Part shown: positions 6,618 through 14,499 of the stretch, piece by piece
Layout of the letters: every line of letters starts with the position of its first letter
Numbering within the stretch: position 1 is the first letter of the stretch
Assembly: GCA_013215905.1 (NCBI GenBank)
Contig: JABSQI010000002.1
Location: 1 to 23,819, forward strand
Length of the DNA stretch: 23,819 nucleotides
Origin: Legionellales bacterium
GTDB lineage: Bacteria > Pseudomonadota > Gammaproteobacteria > PIVX01
Reading direction: 5' to 3'
Notes under the pieces: model-generated
The model's input: the letters and a program-made list of their open reading frames with translations, nothing else
Told to the model about the DNA's origin: nothing
Database searches by the model: none
Program-made: the position numbers and the translations under genes

Positions 6618-8492
6618 ATGAGCAAGAAGTTTGATGTAATCGTAGTAGGTGGAGGTCATGCAGGAATAGAAGCAGCTATGGCTGCATATCGCATGGGGGT
6701 GAATACTGTACTTATTACAAATAGTAAGGATGATCTTGGAGTTATGTCATGTAATCCTGCTATAGGTGGAATTGGTAAGAGTCATCTAGTAAAGGAAATA
6801 GATGCTTTAGATGGAATTATGGGGCGTGCAATAGATAGAGCCGGGATTCAATTTCGTAAGTTAAATTCTAGTAAAGGGCCAGCTGTTTGGGCTACTAGAG
6901 CCCAAGCGGATAGAGAGCTATATAAAAAAGCAATTAAAAATATTGTCACAGTTGAATCTAAATTAGAGATTATTGAAGGTCAAGTTGTTGACTTATTAAT
7001 TGAAAATTGTAATGTAATCGGAGTTAAAGTTAATACGGATATTGTTTATGGTCAAGCAGTAGTATTAACAGTTGGGACTTTTTTAGCTGGAAAAATTCAT
7101 ATTGGTGAGCAAAAATTAGCTGGGGGTAGGGTAAACTCGACACCAAGTAATATGCTTGCAACTAAGTTAAGAGAAATTTGTCCTAATGTTGCTAGATTAA
7201 AAACAGGAACTCCTCCTAGATTAAATAAAGAAACTATTAATTTTGATATTTTAGAAGTACAAGAAGGCGATAAACCAACACCTGTATTTTCTTTCTTAGG
7301 TAACGAAGAAGAGCATCCTACACAGGTTTGCTGTCATATTGCTTATACTACGGAAGAAACACATAGCATTATTAGAAATAATTTAACAAAATCGGCCATG
7401 TATTCTGGAGCAATTGAAGGAATTGGGCCTAGATATTGTCCTTCTATTGAAGATAAAATTGTTCGCTTTGCAGATAAGAGCAGACATCAAATATTTATTG
7501 AGCCTGAAGGCTTGAATGCAATTGAGATATATCCCAATGGTTTATCTACAAGTTTACCCTTGGATGTGCAAACCCAGTTTATCAGAAGTATTGTAGGGTT
7601 TGAGCAAGCAGAAATCTTACAGCCAGGCTATGCCATAGAATATGATTTTTTTGATCCAAGAGACTTAAATTTCAATTTAGAGACTAAAACAATTAGGGGA
7701 TTATTTTTTGCTGGACAAATTAATGGTACTACTGGATATGAAGAAGCCGCATCTCAAGGATTGTTAGCTGGAATTAATGCTTCTTTAAAGATTCAAGGTT
7801 CATCCCCTTGGTGGCCTAAAAGAGATGAAGCCTATTTGGGCGTACTTATAGATGATTTAATAACTAAAGGAACTACAGAGCCATATCGTATGTTTACTAG
7901 TAGAGCAGAATTTAGATTATATCTTAGGGAAGATAATGCGGATCTTCGTTTGACTCCTATTGGTAGGAAGTTAGGAGTTGTTGGAGATTTTCGATGGGGC
8001 AAATTTACAGAAAAAAAAGCTGAAATAGATGATGTATTTACAAAAATAAAAAAAATATATCTTTATCCAGATAGTCAAGATGCGATGAGATTTTGTGAAA
8101 AATACGAGCAGAAATTAACAAGAGAATATAGTCTATTTGAATTACTTAAAAGGCCTAATGTGGAACTTAATATGCTGGTTGAATTAATTGATGCAAATTT
8201 AGAGGTATCTAGTATTGTTGGAGAGCAGGTGACCGTGCAAGCCAAATATCAAGGATATATTGATAGACAAATAGCTGAGATTAAGAAAATGCGTAAGTTT
8301 GAAAAACTACCAATTCCAGAGGATTTTAATTTCGATTTTGTGAAAGGTCTATCAAATGAAGTAATAGAAAAATTAACCCGAATTAGGCCCTCTTCTTTAG
8401 GACAGGCATCTAGAATTCCAGGTATTACTCCTGCTTCTATTTCAATACTTATGCTGTATTTAAAAAAAGCTAAAGCTGAAATTGGTTTATGA
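6618..8492 (+). CDS. mnmG: tRNA uridine-34 5-carboxymethylaminomethyl modification enzyme MnmG
   Basis: MnmG (GidA) works with MnmE to place the cmnm5 group on wobble uridine 34 of tRNAs, using FAD and methylene-tetrahydrofolate. The 624-aa product matches the usual ~629 aa. The FAD-binding GGGHAG sits at residues 11-16. Signature motifs are MSCNPAIGGIGKSHLVKE (Cys45), GPRYCPSIEDK (Cys274), AGQINGTTGYEEAA and YRMFTSRAEFRLYLREDNAD; the two Cys correspond to those implicated in catalysis in E. coli. The C-terminal helical MnmE/tRNA-binding region is intact (QIAEIKKM, then SRIPGITPASI). ATG 6618 is chosen because it begins the FAD-binding strand; an in-frame upstream start at 6579 would overlap putP. 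The stop overlaps the next start by 4 bp. Confidence 0.97.
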   Translation: MSKKFDVIVVGGGHAGIEAAMAAYRMGVNTVLITNSKDDLGVMSCNPAIGGIGKSHLVKEIDALDGIMGRAIDRAGIQFRKLNSSKGPAVWATRAQADRELYKKAIKNIVTVESKLEIIEGQVVDLLIENCNVIGVKVNTDIVYGQAVVLTVGTFLAGKIHIGEQKLAGGRVNSTPSNMLATKLREICPNVARLKTGTPPRLNKETINFDILEVQEGDKPTPVFSFLGNEEEHPTQVCCHIAYTTEETHSIIRNNLTKSAMYSGAIEGIGPRYCPSIEDKIVRFADKSRHQIFIEPEGLNAIEIYPNGLSTSLPLDVQTQFIRSIVGFEQAEILQPGYAIEYDFFDPRDLNFNLETKTIRGLFFAGQINGTTGYEEAASQGLLAGINASLKIQGSSPWWPKRDEAYLGVLIDDLITKGTTEPYRMFTSRAEFRLYLREDNADLRLTPIGRKLGVVGDFRWGKFTEKKAEIDDVFTKIKKIYLYPDSQDAMRFCEKYEQKLTREYSLFELLKRPNVELNMLVELIDANLEVSSIVGEQVTVQAKYQGYIDRQIAEIKKMRKFEKLPIPEDFNFDFVKGLSNEVIEKLTRIRPSSLGQASRIPGITPASISILMLYLKKAKAEIGL

Positions 8493-9100
8493 CTGTACAA
8501 AATAAATTGCAAGAGTCACTAGAATGTTTGGATTTTATGCTTGTTCAAGCAAAGCAAGATCAATTAATTCAACATTTACAATTATTAATCAAATGGAATA
8601 AAACGCATAACCTAACAGCTATTTGTGGTATCGAAAATATGTTAGTGTTACATGTTTTAGATAGCTTATCAGTTGCTAAGTATTTACAAGGGGATAGATT
8701 TCTAGATTTGGGGAGTGGGGCAGGTTTTCCGGGGATCCCTCTGGCAATAGCTTTACCAACAAAGGAGTTTGTTTTGTTGGAAAAAAATAGAAAAAAAAGT
8801 ACATTTATTCAACATGTTGTCAATGAACTTAATTTGACCAATGTAACTGTGGTACAATCAAGAATTGAGAGTTTTAGTCCAAATGAATCATTTGATGGTT
8901 TATTAGCAAGAGCAGTTGGAGAAACAGATTGGATTTATTCAAAAGGACTAAGATTATTACACTCTGATAAGGGGAAATTTTATTTGATGTCAGCTAGAAA
9001 AGTTATTATTCCACCTTTATTAAAGGGTAAAGCCAAGGTGGTAAATTTAGATGTTCCTAATTTAGATGCTACAAGGAAACTTTTGATTATAGAAGTTTAG
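8489..9100 (+). CDS. rsmG: 16S rRNA (guanine-527-N7)-methyltransferase RsmG
   Basis: RsmG (GidB) methylates N7 of G527 in 16S rRNA with SAM. The 203-aa protein has the family layout: an N-terminal helical part with LIKWNKTHNLTAI (33-45), HVLDSLS (55-61), the SAM-binding FLDLGSGAGFPGIPLAIA (71-88), the acidic LLEKNRKKSTF and the LLARAV segment. Nothing essential appears lost. The start codon overlaps the mnmG stop (ATGA), indicating translational coupling. The mnmG-rsmG-parA-parB order is the conserved, often origin-proximal arrangement of many proteobacteria, so this is an ancestral neighbourhood rather than acquired DNA. Confidence 0.95.
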   Translation: MTVQNKLQESLECLDFMLVQAKQDQLIQHLQLLIKWNKTHNLTAICGIENMLVLHVLDSLSVAKYLQGDRFLDLGSGAGFPGIPLAIALPTKEFVLLEKNRKKSTFIQHVVNELNLTNVTVVQSRIESFSPNESFDGLLARAVGETDWIYSKGLRLLHSDKGKFYLMSARKVIIPPLLKGKAKVVNLDVPNLDATRKLLIIEV

Positions 9101-9106
9101 AAATTT

Positions 9107-9892
9107 ATGGGTAAAGTAATAGCAGTTGTAAATCAAAAAGGTGGTGTAGGAAAGACTACAACTTGTGTTAATTTAGCAGCATCATTGGCAATAACAAACC
9201 AACGTGTGTTGCTGATTGATATGGATCCTCAAGGGAATGCAACAATGGGTTCAGGGGTGAATAAAAGTAATTTACAAGTTTCTAATAATGACTTATTGAT
9301 GGGAAGAAAGCTTATTCAACATGTTGTTATATCGGCTCCTGCTGGGTTTTATATAATTGGTGCAAATAGTGATTTAACAGAATCAGAGATTTCTTTGATA
9401 AAAGATCCAAATGGTAAAACTGCCCTGAAAGATTCCTTACAAGATTACACTAATAAATTTGACTTTATTATTATTGACTGTCCTCCATCTTTGAATATGC
9501 TGACAGTCAATGCCCTGGTAGCAGCAGACTCCGTTTTAATTCCCATGCAGTGTGAGTATTATGCTCTTGAAGGTTTGGCCAGTTTGTTAAATACTATAGA
9601 ACAAATTAAAGCAACGATTAACCCAAAACTAGTAATTGAGGGTATATTGCGCACAATGTATGATAATAGAAATAAATTATCTGCAGAAGTGTCAAAGCAA
9701 TTGATAGAGCATTTCGGGCAGAAAGTATATAAAACCGTTGTTCCAAGAAATATACGTTTAGCTGAAGCGCCTAGTCATGGATTACCGGCTTTGATGTATG
9801 ATAAAAGATCTCAAGGAGCTGTTGCTTATCTTGTACTAGCAGGAGAGATTTTGCGAAAATACCAACAACTAGTCAAAATTGAAATGGAGTAG
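9107..9892 (+). CDS. parA: Chromosome-partitioning ATPase ParA (Soj)
   Basis: ParA is a Walker-type ATPase that coats the nucleoid and, stimulated by ParB-parS, drives origin segregation. The 261-aa protein starts with the deviant Walker A NQKGGVGKTTT (residues 9-19). The switch region is DMDPQGNAT (38-46), Walker B is IIIDCPPSL, and the C-terminal family motifs VVPRNIRLAEAPSHGLP and PALMYDKRSQGAVAYL are complete. There is no N-terminal HTH extension, which points to the chromosomal (type Ia-short, Soj) class rather than plasmid ParA. It lies 6 bp after rsmG and 7 bp before parB. Confidence 0.96.
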   Translation: MGKVIAVVNQKGGVGKTTTCVNLAASLAITNQRVLLIDMDPQGNATMGSGVNKSNLQVSNNDLLMGRKLIQHVVISAPAGFYIIGANSDLTESEISLIKDPNGKTALKDSLQDYTNKFDFIIIDCPPSLNMLTVNALVAADSVLIPMQCEYYALEGLASLLNTIEQIKATINPKLVIEGILRTMYDNRNKLSAEVSKQLIEHFGQKVYKTVVPRNIRLAEAPSHGLPALMYDKRSQGAVAYLVLAGEILRKYQQLVKIEME

Positions 9893-9899
9893 TAAATAA

Positions 9900-10775
9900 A
9901 TGTCTAAGAAAAGAGTTGTATTAGGAAAAAATCTGAGTGCTCTATTATCTGTTCAAGATAACCAAACTGAGATTAATGATGAAAGAAAAGAACTGCTTCA
10001 AGTTAATATTGATGAACTGCAGAAAGGGAAATATCAACCTAGAAATAAGATAGCAGAAGAGTCATTACAAGAGCTGTCTCAATCAATCAGATCTCAAGGT
10101 ATTATTCAGCCAATTGTTGTTAGAAAACTGGATGCTAATAAATATGAAATACTAGCAGGTGAAAGAAGATGGACTGCTGCCAAGTTGCTAGGAATGGAAA
10201 CAGTTCCAGTTATAATCAAAGATATTGATGATAAAGATGCTTTGGCTCTAGCTCTAGTAGAAAATTTACAAAGAGAAGATCTAAATCCAATTGAGGAAGC
10301 CCGCGCATTAGAGCAATTAATAGAAGAATTTTCCTTGACCCATCTTCAGGCAGGAGAAACTGTTGGTAAAAGTAGAGCTGTAGTTAGTAATTTAATAAGG
10401 TTATTAAGTTTGCATAAAACCGTACAAGAACACTTAGAAAATGGTGATATTGAAATGGGGCACGCAAGAGCATTATTATCATTAGAACATGATTCCCAGA
10501 TTAAATTTACAAGATTAATAGTAGAGAAAAAATTAACTGTTAGGGAAGTTGAAAATAGAGTAAGAAATATTGATGTGAATTTTAAGTCTGTAGCTAAATC
10601 CAAAATTATTTCTGAAGATATAATAAAGTATCAAACAAAATTTGTTAGCATACTTGGTTTGCCAGTAGAAATTAAATCAGTTGGCAAAAAAGGTTCTAAG
10701 ATTACGATTAAATGCAAAAGTAATACTGATATTGAAAATATATTGTCACAAATGGCACAAAAAGAAATTTCTTGA
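9900..10775 (+). CDS. parB: Chromosome-partitioning protein ParB (Spo0J)
   Basis: ParB is the CTP-dependent clamp that loads at parS sites and stimulates ParA. In this 291-aa protein the N-terminal CTPase domain has YQPR (about 45-48), the ParB box AGERRWTAAKL (86-96) and ENLQREDLNPIEEARA (121-136). A helix-turn-helix follows at about 140-170 (SLTHLQAGETVGKSRAVVSN), and the C-terminal dimerisation domain ends at residue 291. A GGAG at 9886-9889 precedes the ATG. No canonical parS site (TGTTTCACGTGAAACA-like) was found in the window, although parS often lies close to parAB. The stop overlaps the next gene by one base (TGATG). Confidence 0.95.
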   Translation: MSKKRVVLGKNLSALLSVQDNQTEINDERKELLQVNIDELQKGKYQPRNKIAEESLQELSQSIRSQGIIQPIVVRKLDANKYEILAGERRWTAAKLLGMETVPVIIKDIDDKDALALALVENLQREDLNPIEEARALEQLIEEFSLTHLQAGETVGKSRAVVSNLIRLLSLHKTVQEHLENGDIEMGHARALLSLEHDSQIKFTRLIVEKKLTVREVENRVRNIDVNFKSVAKSKIISEDIIKYQTKFVSILGLPVEIKSVGKKGSKITIKCKSNTDIENILSQMAQKEIS

Positions 10776-11143
10776 TGAATATCTTAGTTAGTAGTCATAC
10801 TAATAGATTGAAAATAATTTCTATAATTGTTGCATCCTTATTTTTGGTAAATTATCTCTATAGTTACATTGAAACTCTCTCTATTTTATTTGCTATTATA
10901 TGTGTTGTATTTCCGGAGATAGTTTTTAACAGGATTACAAATACTACCTATGGAAAACCCCACAAAAAAATTATTGGGATAATGTATCGGGGGTGCTTGC
11001 TCAAATATTTTACAACATTTTTTTTATTTATGATTGTTTTTCTGTTTTTACCATTGTTAATAAATAAAGAGCTATTTATTCTTTCTTATATAGTTTTAAA
11101 AAGTATTCATATTTTAGTTATAAGTGTAAAGTTACGAGCATAA
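10775..11143 (+). CDS. AtpI-like small membrane protein (ATP synthase protein I family)
   Basis: The 122-aa protein has four predicted membrane segments: around residues 13-30 (IISIIVASLFLVNYLYSY), 33-50 (LSILFAIICVVFPEIVF), 76-96 (YFTTFFLFMIVFLFLPLL) and 101-116. The loop with MYRGCLLKYFTT resembles the YRGE-LK motif of the proteobacterial AtpI/ATP-synthase-I family, which commonly follows parB in rsmG-parA-parB-atp clusters. AtpI is thought to help assemble the c-ring or carry Mg2+ to the ATP synthase. Here no atp genes follow, so the assignment rests on motif and position only. ATG 10775 is chosen because it forms a TGATG junction with parB; the TTG one codon earlier is less likely. It is the last gene of the operon. 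Confidence 0.55.
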   Translation: MNILVSSHTNRLKIISIIVASLFLVNYLYSYIETLSILFAIICVVFPEIVFNRITNTTYGKPHKKIIGIMYRGCLLKYFTTFFLFMIVFLFLPLLINKELFILSYIVLKSIHILVISVKLRA

Positions 11144-11156
11144 AAAAATTGAAATT

Positions 11157-11603
11157 CTATAAATTCCAAAGAACTATATGTTTACTGTCAGTTATTCCAA
11201 CATAAGCTTCATGGTCATTTGGGTGAATATATATGGCAACTGTATCAATAAAATCAATTTTCGAAGGTAAAAATTTTTCTTTTAAACTATTGTATTGTAT
11301 TTGTGGTATAGGGTAGCTAAATTTTATAATTGCTTCAGGTGCAAGATGAACTATTCTAATTCTTGTATGTTCTTGAGGTAATAATTCAATATTATAATTT
11401 TGATTATTAATTGATAGAATAATTACTTTAATTGATTTGTTGTTCTGAATTATGACAAATTGTGGATGTGTATGATTAGTATAAATACTAGAAGCAGTTT
11501 TTATACAAAAAATTGCTAGAGCAGAAGTCAAAGCTAAAAGTGCGGATATTGCAATAGTTGTTGACTCACCTCTTATTTGTAAAGACTTAATAAATTTCAG
11601 CAT
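11157..11603 (-). CDS. Hypothetical membrane-anchored protein (148 aa)
   Basis: I do not recognise this family. It has one N-terminal transmembrane anchor (about residues 15-38, TTIAISALLALTSALAIFCI) after a short basic stretch. A ~110-residue extracytoplasmic part follows with alternating hydrophobic residues (FVIIQNNKSIKVIILSINNQNYNIEL is typical), suggesting a small beta-sandwich. There are no cysteines outside the anchor and no lipobox. The stop lies 14 bp from the end of the convergent atpI-like gene, and the start faces the alpha/beta-hydrolase gene divergently across 134 bp. Single-pass topology and beta propensity are all that can be said; an envelope accessory role is a guess. Confidence 0.6.
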   Translation of the reverse strand: MLKFIKSLQIRGESTTIAISALLALTSALAIFCIKTASSIYTNHTHPQFVIIQNNKSIKVIILSINNQNYNIELLPQEHTRIRIVHLAPEAIIKFSYPIPQIQYNSLKEKFLPSKIDFIDTVAIYIHPNDHEAYVGITDSKHIVLWNL

Positions 11604-11737
11604 GGAAAAATAAAATATACTATTAATTATCTTAGGAGTATAGATGATAAAATGTTATTTGTATTTATAGCAATGATTTTGAATTGTAAATGTAACTATG
11701 TTAGTTTATATAATTTAACAAAAATGGGGAATAATTA

Positions 11738-12598
11738 ATGGATAGTTTAGGTATTTACTACCAGAAGTTTGGTAGCCCATCAGATCAGGCATTAATTTTA
11801 ATTTCTGGGTTAGGAGGGCAAGCAGTTAGTTGGCCTAAGAGATTTATCGATAGCATAGTCGAAAAAAAATTCTATGTTATTGCATTTGATAATCGTGATA
11901 CTGGATTATCAAAAAAATATAATGATTTTGATGCAAGCAATTTGTTAGAAATAATTCAAATATTACAGTCAGGAGAAGAATTTAAACCTCCATATACCTT
12001 AAGTGATATGGCTGATGATATATTAACTTTAATGGCACACCTTTCTATTGAAAAAGCTCATTTAATCGGCTCATCTATGGGAGGAACCATTGCGCAATTG
12101 TTCGCGATAAAATACCCTAACAAAATTTTAAGCCTGACATGTCTAGGAGCAACAACAGGAGAACCTAATCTGACAAAGCCAACAGAGGAGGTTTTGCAAC
12201 ATATATTTGGTTCAAAGAAAAAAATAGAAACAGAATCTGAATTCATAGAAGATAGATTGCAATTGCATAGATTATATAATCCATGTGAGAATATAAATGA
12301 AGATCTAATGAGAAATATTTATAAGAATTTATTTAAACGTTGTCACGATTCAAATGGATTTAATAGGCAGATTATTGCCATGATGTGTACAAAGCCTAGA
12401 ACAAAGCAACTTAAAAAAGTTACAGTTCCTAGCTTAATTATACATGGGACACATGATCCTGTTTTCCCTTTAGATCATGGTGAACATTTAGCTGAATGTT
12501 TATCTAATTCTAGATTAGAAGTAATTGATGAACTTGGGCATGGATTTCCAGAACGTATTTGGAATACTGTTGCCAGATTAGTCAATGAATTAAAATAG
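11738..12598 (+). CDS. Alpha/beta-fold hydrolase
   Basis: The 286-aa cytoplasmic hydrolase has a complete catalytic triad in canonical positions. The nucleophile Ser113 lies in GSSMGG, Asp240 in IHGTHDPVF and His268 in LGHGFP. An oxyanion-hole ISGLGG motif occurs at residues 22-27, and DNRDTGLS near residue 51 is the typical strand-4 turn of AB_hydrolase_1 enzymes. A helical lid spans about 140-220. The closest resemblance is to small esterases or haloalkane/haloperoxidase-like hydrolases. The substrate is unknown, and an esterase or lipase on host lipids is only possible. A GGGGA Shine-Dalgarno at 11726-11730 lies 7 bp before the ATG. A weak TTGTAA/TATAAT pair (11684-11689, 11709-11714; 19-bp spacer) may be its promoter. 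Confidence 0.85.
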   Translation: MDSLGIYYQKFGSPSDQALILISGLGGQAVSWPKRFIDSIVEKKFYVIAFDNRDTGLSKKYNDFDASNLLEIIQILQSGEEFKPPYTLSDMADDILTLMAHLSIEKAHLIGSSMGGTIAQLFAIKYPNKILSLTCLGATTGEPNLTKPTEEVLQHIFGSKKKIETESEFIEDRLQLHRLYNPCENINEDLMRNIYKNLFKRCHDSNGFNRQIIAMMCTKPRTKQLKKVTVPSLIIHGTHDPVFPLDHGEHLAECLSNSRLEVIDELGHGFPERIWNTVARLVNELK

Positions 12599-12830
12599 GT
12601 AAATAAATTTTTAGTGTTTAGGAATTTGAAAATAGCCACTGATGTTTTATGTATGTAATTGTTTACATCAATATTATCCTATATAAGTAGATATTCTGAA
12701 TTAAGGAAAGTTATATATCTATTGTCAAAAGTATTTTATGCAGTATAAAAGTAATAATAACATCGATCATTAATTAGGCTTTAGATGTTGTAGGCATTAT
12801 CCTAGATTAAAAAAGTTAATGAACTTGTTC

Positions 12831-12875
12831 TTAGATCCCCCTGTCTTTAGACATGGGTGGGCATCGGTAATCTAA
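12831..12875 (+). mobile_element. Hairpin resembling an IS200/IS605-family right end (scar)
   Basis: CCC-TGTCT-TT-AGACA-T-GGG (12839-12857) is a hairpin with a TTTAG-type loop, followed by GTGGGCATC. This is the layout of IS200/IS605 right ends, whose hairpin and G-rich tail are recognised by TnpA. An outer inverted repeat TTAGAT (12831-12836)/ATCTAA (12870-12875) surrounds it. No tnpA or tnpB is present. It lies between the convergent 3' ends of the hydrolase and the acyltransferase, so a bidirectional terminator is the main alternative. The rest of 12599-12878 holds no gene. Confidence 0.3.
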
Positions 12876-12878
12876 AAA

Positions 12879-13949
12879 TCAGAGTAAAAATTTAATTAAT
12901 TTTTCTCTAGCTTTTTTTTCTATAAATTCATAAAAAACAATTGCAAATAAAATATTTAGAAAAAACAAACAAACTAATATAACATTAGGATTTGAAGTTA
13001 TTTTTATTAATAAAGACTTCCCTAAAACATGTATTACAAAAAACTGGACTATGTAAAACGAATAGCTTATCAAACCTAAATATCTAAATAAAGAATTACA
13101 GAACAGTCGATACAAAATTATGTTTTTTTCTGATAAGCTAGCCAAACAATATATAATATAGCAAAAAGATGGTAGAATGACAAAATTAAAGCCGGTGAAG
13201 TCCCATGTTGGAATATTACTTGCAAATAAAATCACTAGAGCAAACAATGTGACACAAGATATAATTAATAATCTAGAGTAATGTTTGTGAGACATTTGTC
13301 TGTTTTTATTAGCAAAATAATATTCACATACCAACATTCCTAGACCAAATTCTCCAAGTCGAAAAACTGGGTTTACGTATAAATCTGCCGTACCACCAAA
13401 AATAAATTTTATTACACTAGGTATAACTGCTAAAAAATAAAAGACTAAGAAGATATTTTTTTTGTATTTATTTAATGAAGTAATAATCCATTTAAAAATT
13501 GGGAAGAAGACATAAAAAAATGCTTCTACGGACAGAGACCACATACCATCATTATTCCAATATCCAAATAAAGTATAAAAAATCGACTGTAGCATCAATA
13601 AACTTATTGGTATTAAAATTCCTATTTTATACAATGGTAAATCTAATAAAGTATACGATGAGATAATCAATCCTCCAAAATATATAGGGTATATTTTGGC
13701 AAATCTTCTTATATAGAATTCTTTTAATTTATTTTGATCTAACATAAGTTCTACATCATAATAAACATAGGATAAAATAAATCCGGACAAAATAAAAAAA
13801 GCTGACATGAAAATAGCTCCCCTACCAATAAAAATATCTATCGGGGAAATATTTATTGTCCAGTTAAAATGTATTTTTATATGAAATATAAAAACTATGA
13901 AAGCTGCAATAAATCTAAATGATGTTAATGGGATAATTTCTTTATTCAT
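12879..13949 (-). CDS. Acyltransferase family 3 (OafA/YrhL-type) membrane protein
   Basis: A 356-aa multi-pass inner-membrane acyltransferase of the Acyl_transf_3 family, which O-acetylates or otherwise acylates surface glycans. The N-terminal signature TSFRFIAAFIVFIFH (residues 9-23) carries the conserved Arg12 and the putative catalytic His23. The second family motif FILSGFILSYVYY follows, then RRFAKIYPIYF, and the WSLSVEAFFYVFFPI motif appears mid-protein. About ten hydrophobic helices are present. The protein ends after the membrane domain, so the periplasmic SGNH domain found in long OafA proteins is absent. ATG 13949 starts directly at the motif. It is divergent from the wzt-wzm cluster across 550 bp and is a plausible accessory glycan modifier. 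Some relatives act on small molecules or lipids. Confidence 0.85.
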   Translation of the reverse strand: MNKEIIPLTSFRFIAAFIVFIFHIKIHFNWTINISPIDIFIGRGAIFMSAFFILSGFILSYVYYDVELMLDQNKLKEFYIRRFAKIYPIYFGGLIISSYTLLDLPLYKIGILIPISLLMLQSIFYTLFGYWNNDGMWSLSVEAFFYVFFPIFKWIITSLNKYKKNIFLVFYFLAVIPSVIKFIFGGTADLYVNPVFRLGEFGLGMLVCEYYFANKNRQMSHKHYSRLLIISCVTLFALVILFASNIPTWDFTGFNFVILPSFCYIIYCLASLSEKNIILYRLFCNSLFRYLGLISYSFYIVQFFVIHVLGKSLLIKITSNPNVILVCLFFLNILFAIVFYEFIEKKAREKLIKFLL

Positions 13950-14042
13950 TTCTATCAGATTAATTCTGTATCTTTTCTATAATACATGGGAATCCGAGAC
14001 AGGATACTACTAATCTAGCTTTAAATAGTACAATTTTTATAA

Positions 14043-14283
14043 TCTGACGCATCTCTTAAAGTGGCTCAATATAATGCTGGGGATAGTAGTCAGGGTAAAA
14101 CCATGTGCTATTGTTATGTTACCAAAATAGATAGACATATAGCAACTAGAGGATTATCATTAACAAATGATTAAAATAATTTGAAATATTTATGATGTCA
14201 CAAAAAATGTTTTAGTAGATTATGGGCTACAAAATCTAGTTCTTGCAGAAAAGCTAGGATTAGTTGTCTATAAATTCCAATAA
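14043..14283 (+). pseudogene. Possible decayed ORF in the 13950-14499 gap
   Basis: No intact gene lies in this 550-bp gap. Two open stretches in different frames look more like coding than random AT-rich DNA. One covers 14043-14174 (SDASLKVAQYNAGDSSQGK, then about 24 codons to TAA). The other covers 14188-14283 (IYDVTKNVLVDYGLQNLVLA, then EKLGLVVYKFQ and TAA). They may be parts of one frameshifted gene. I do not recognise a family, so the call is weak. Confidence 0.2.
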
Positions 14284-14380
14284 ATTAATAAGTTAGCTAT
14301 TCAAAACAGTTAAAAGGCACAAGCATAATAACAGTTCAGTCATATTTGTATTGAGTCTTGATAGAATCATTCTGTTATAA

Positions 14381-14414
14381 GAGGACAGCCTTGTCTATTG
14401 TAATAAATGTCCTC
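14381..14414. promoter_or_regulatory. Inverted repeat overlapping the wzt promoter
   Basis: GAGGACA (14381-14387) and TGTCCTC (14408-14414) form a perfect 7-bp inverted repeat 20 bp apart. They bracket the -35 hexamer and part of the spacer of the promoter at 14398-14426. That geometry fits a dimeric regulator binding across the promoter. Confidence 0.35.
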
Positions 14415-14426
14415 AGTATATATAAT
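14398..14426 (+). promoter_or_regulatory. Sigma-70 promoter for the wzt-wzm operon
   Basis: TTGTAA (14398-14403) and a perfect TATAAT (14421-14426) are separated by exactly 17 bp. Initiation would fall near 14433. The in-frame TTG at 14443 would leave only about 10 nt of leader, so the ATG at 14500 is the more credible start. Confidence 0.5.
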
Positions 14427-14499
14427 ATTGTTGGTATAAGTTTTGAATTGGCTCTATTTTGTGCTATTTAGCGGAGTTATTTCGGTTTATTTTACAAAG

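Noticed and set aside
8249..8512. 87-codon minus-strand ORF over the mnmG/rsmG junction
   Set aside because: It is antisense to the conserved MnmG C-terminal domain and the coupled rsmG start.
9107..10775. Search for parS sites, DnaA boxes or an origin near parAB
   Set aside because: No TGTTTCACGTGAAACA-like site and no cluster of TTATCCACA-like boxes was found by eye anywhere in the window.
14443..14499. Upstream TTG start for wzt that would add a hydrophobic N-terminal helix
   Set aside because: It lies only about 10 nt after the predicted transcription start and ABC ATPases of this family start at the position of the ATG at 14500.
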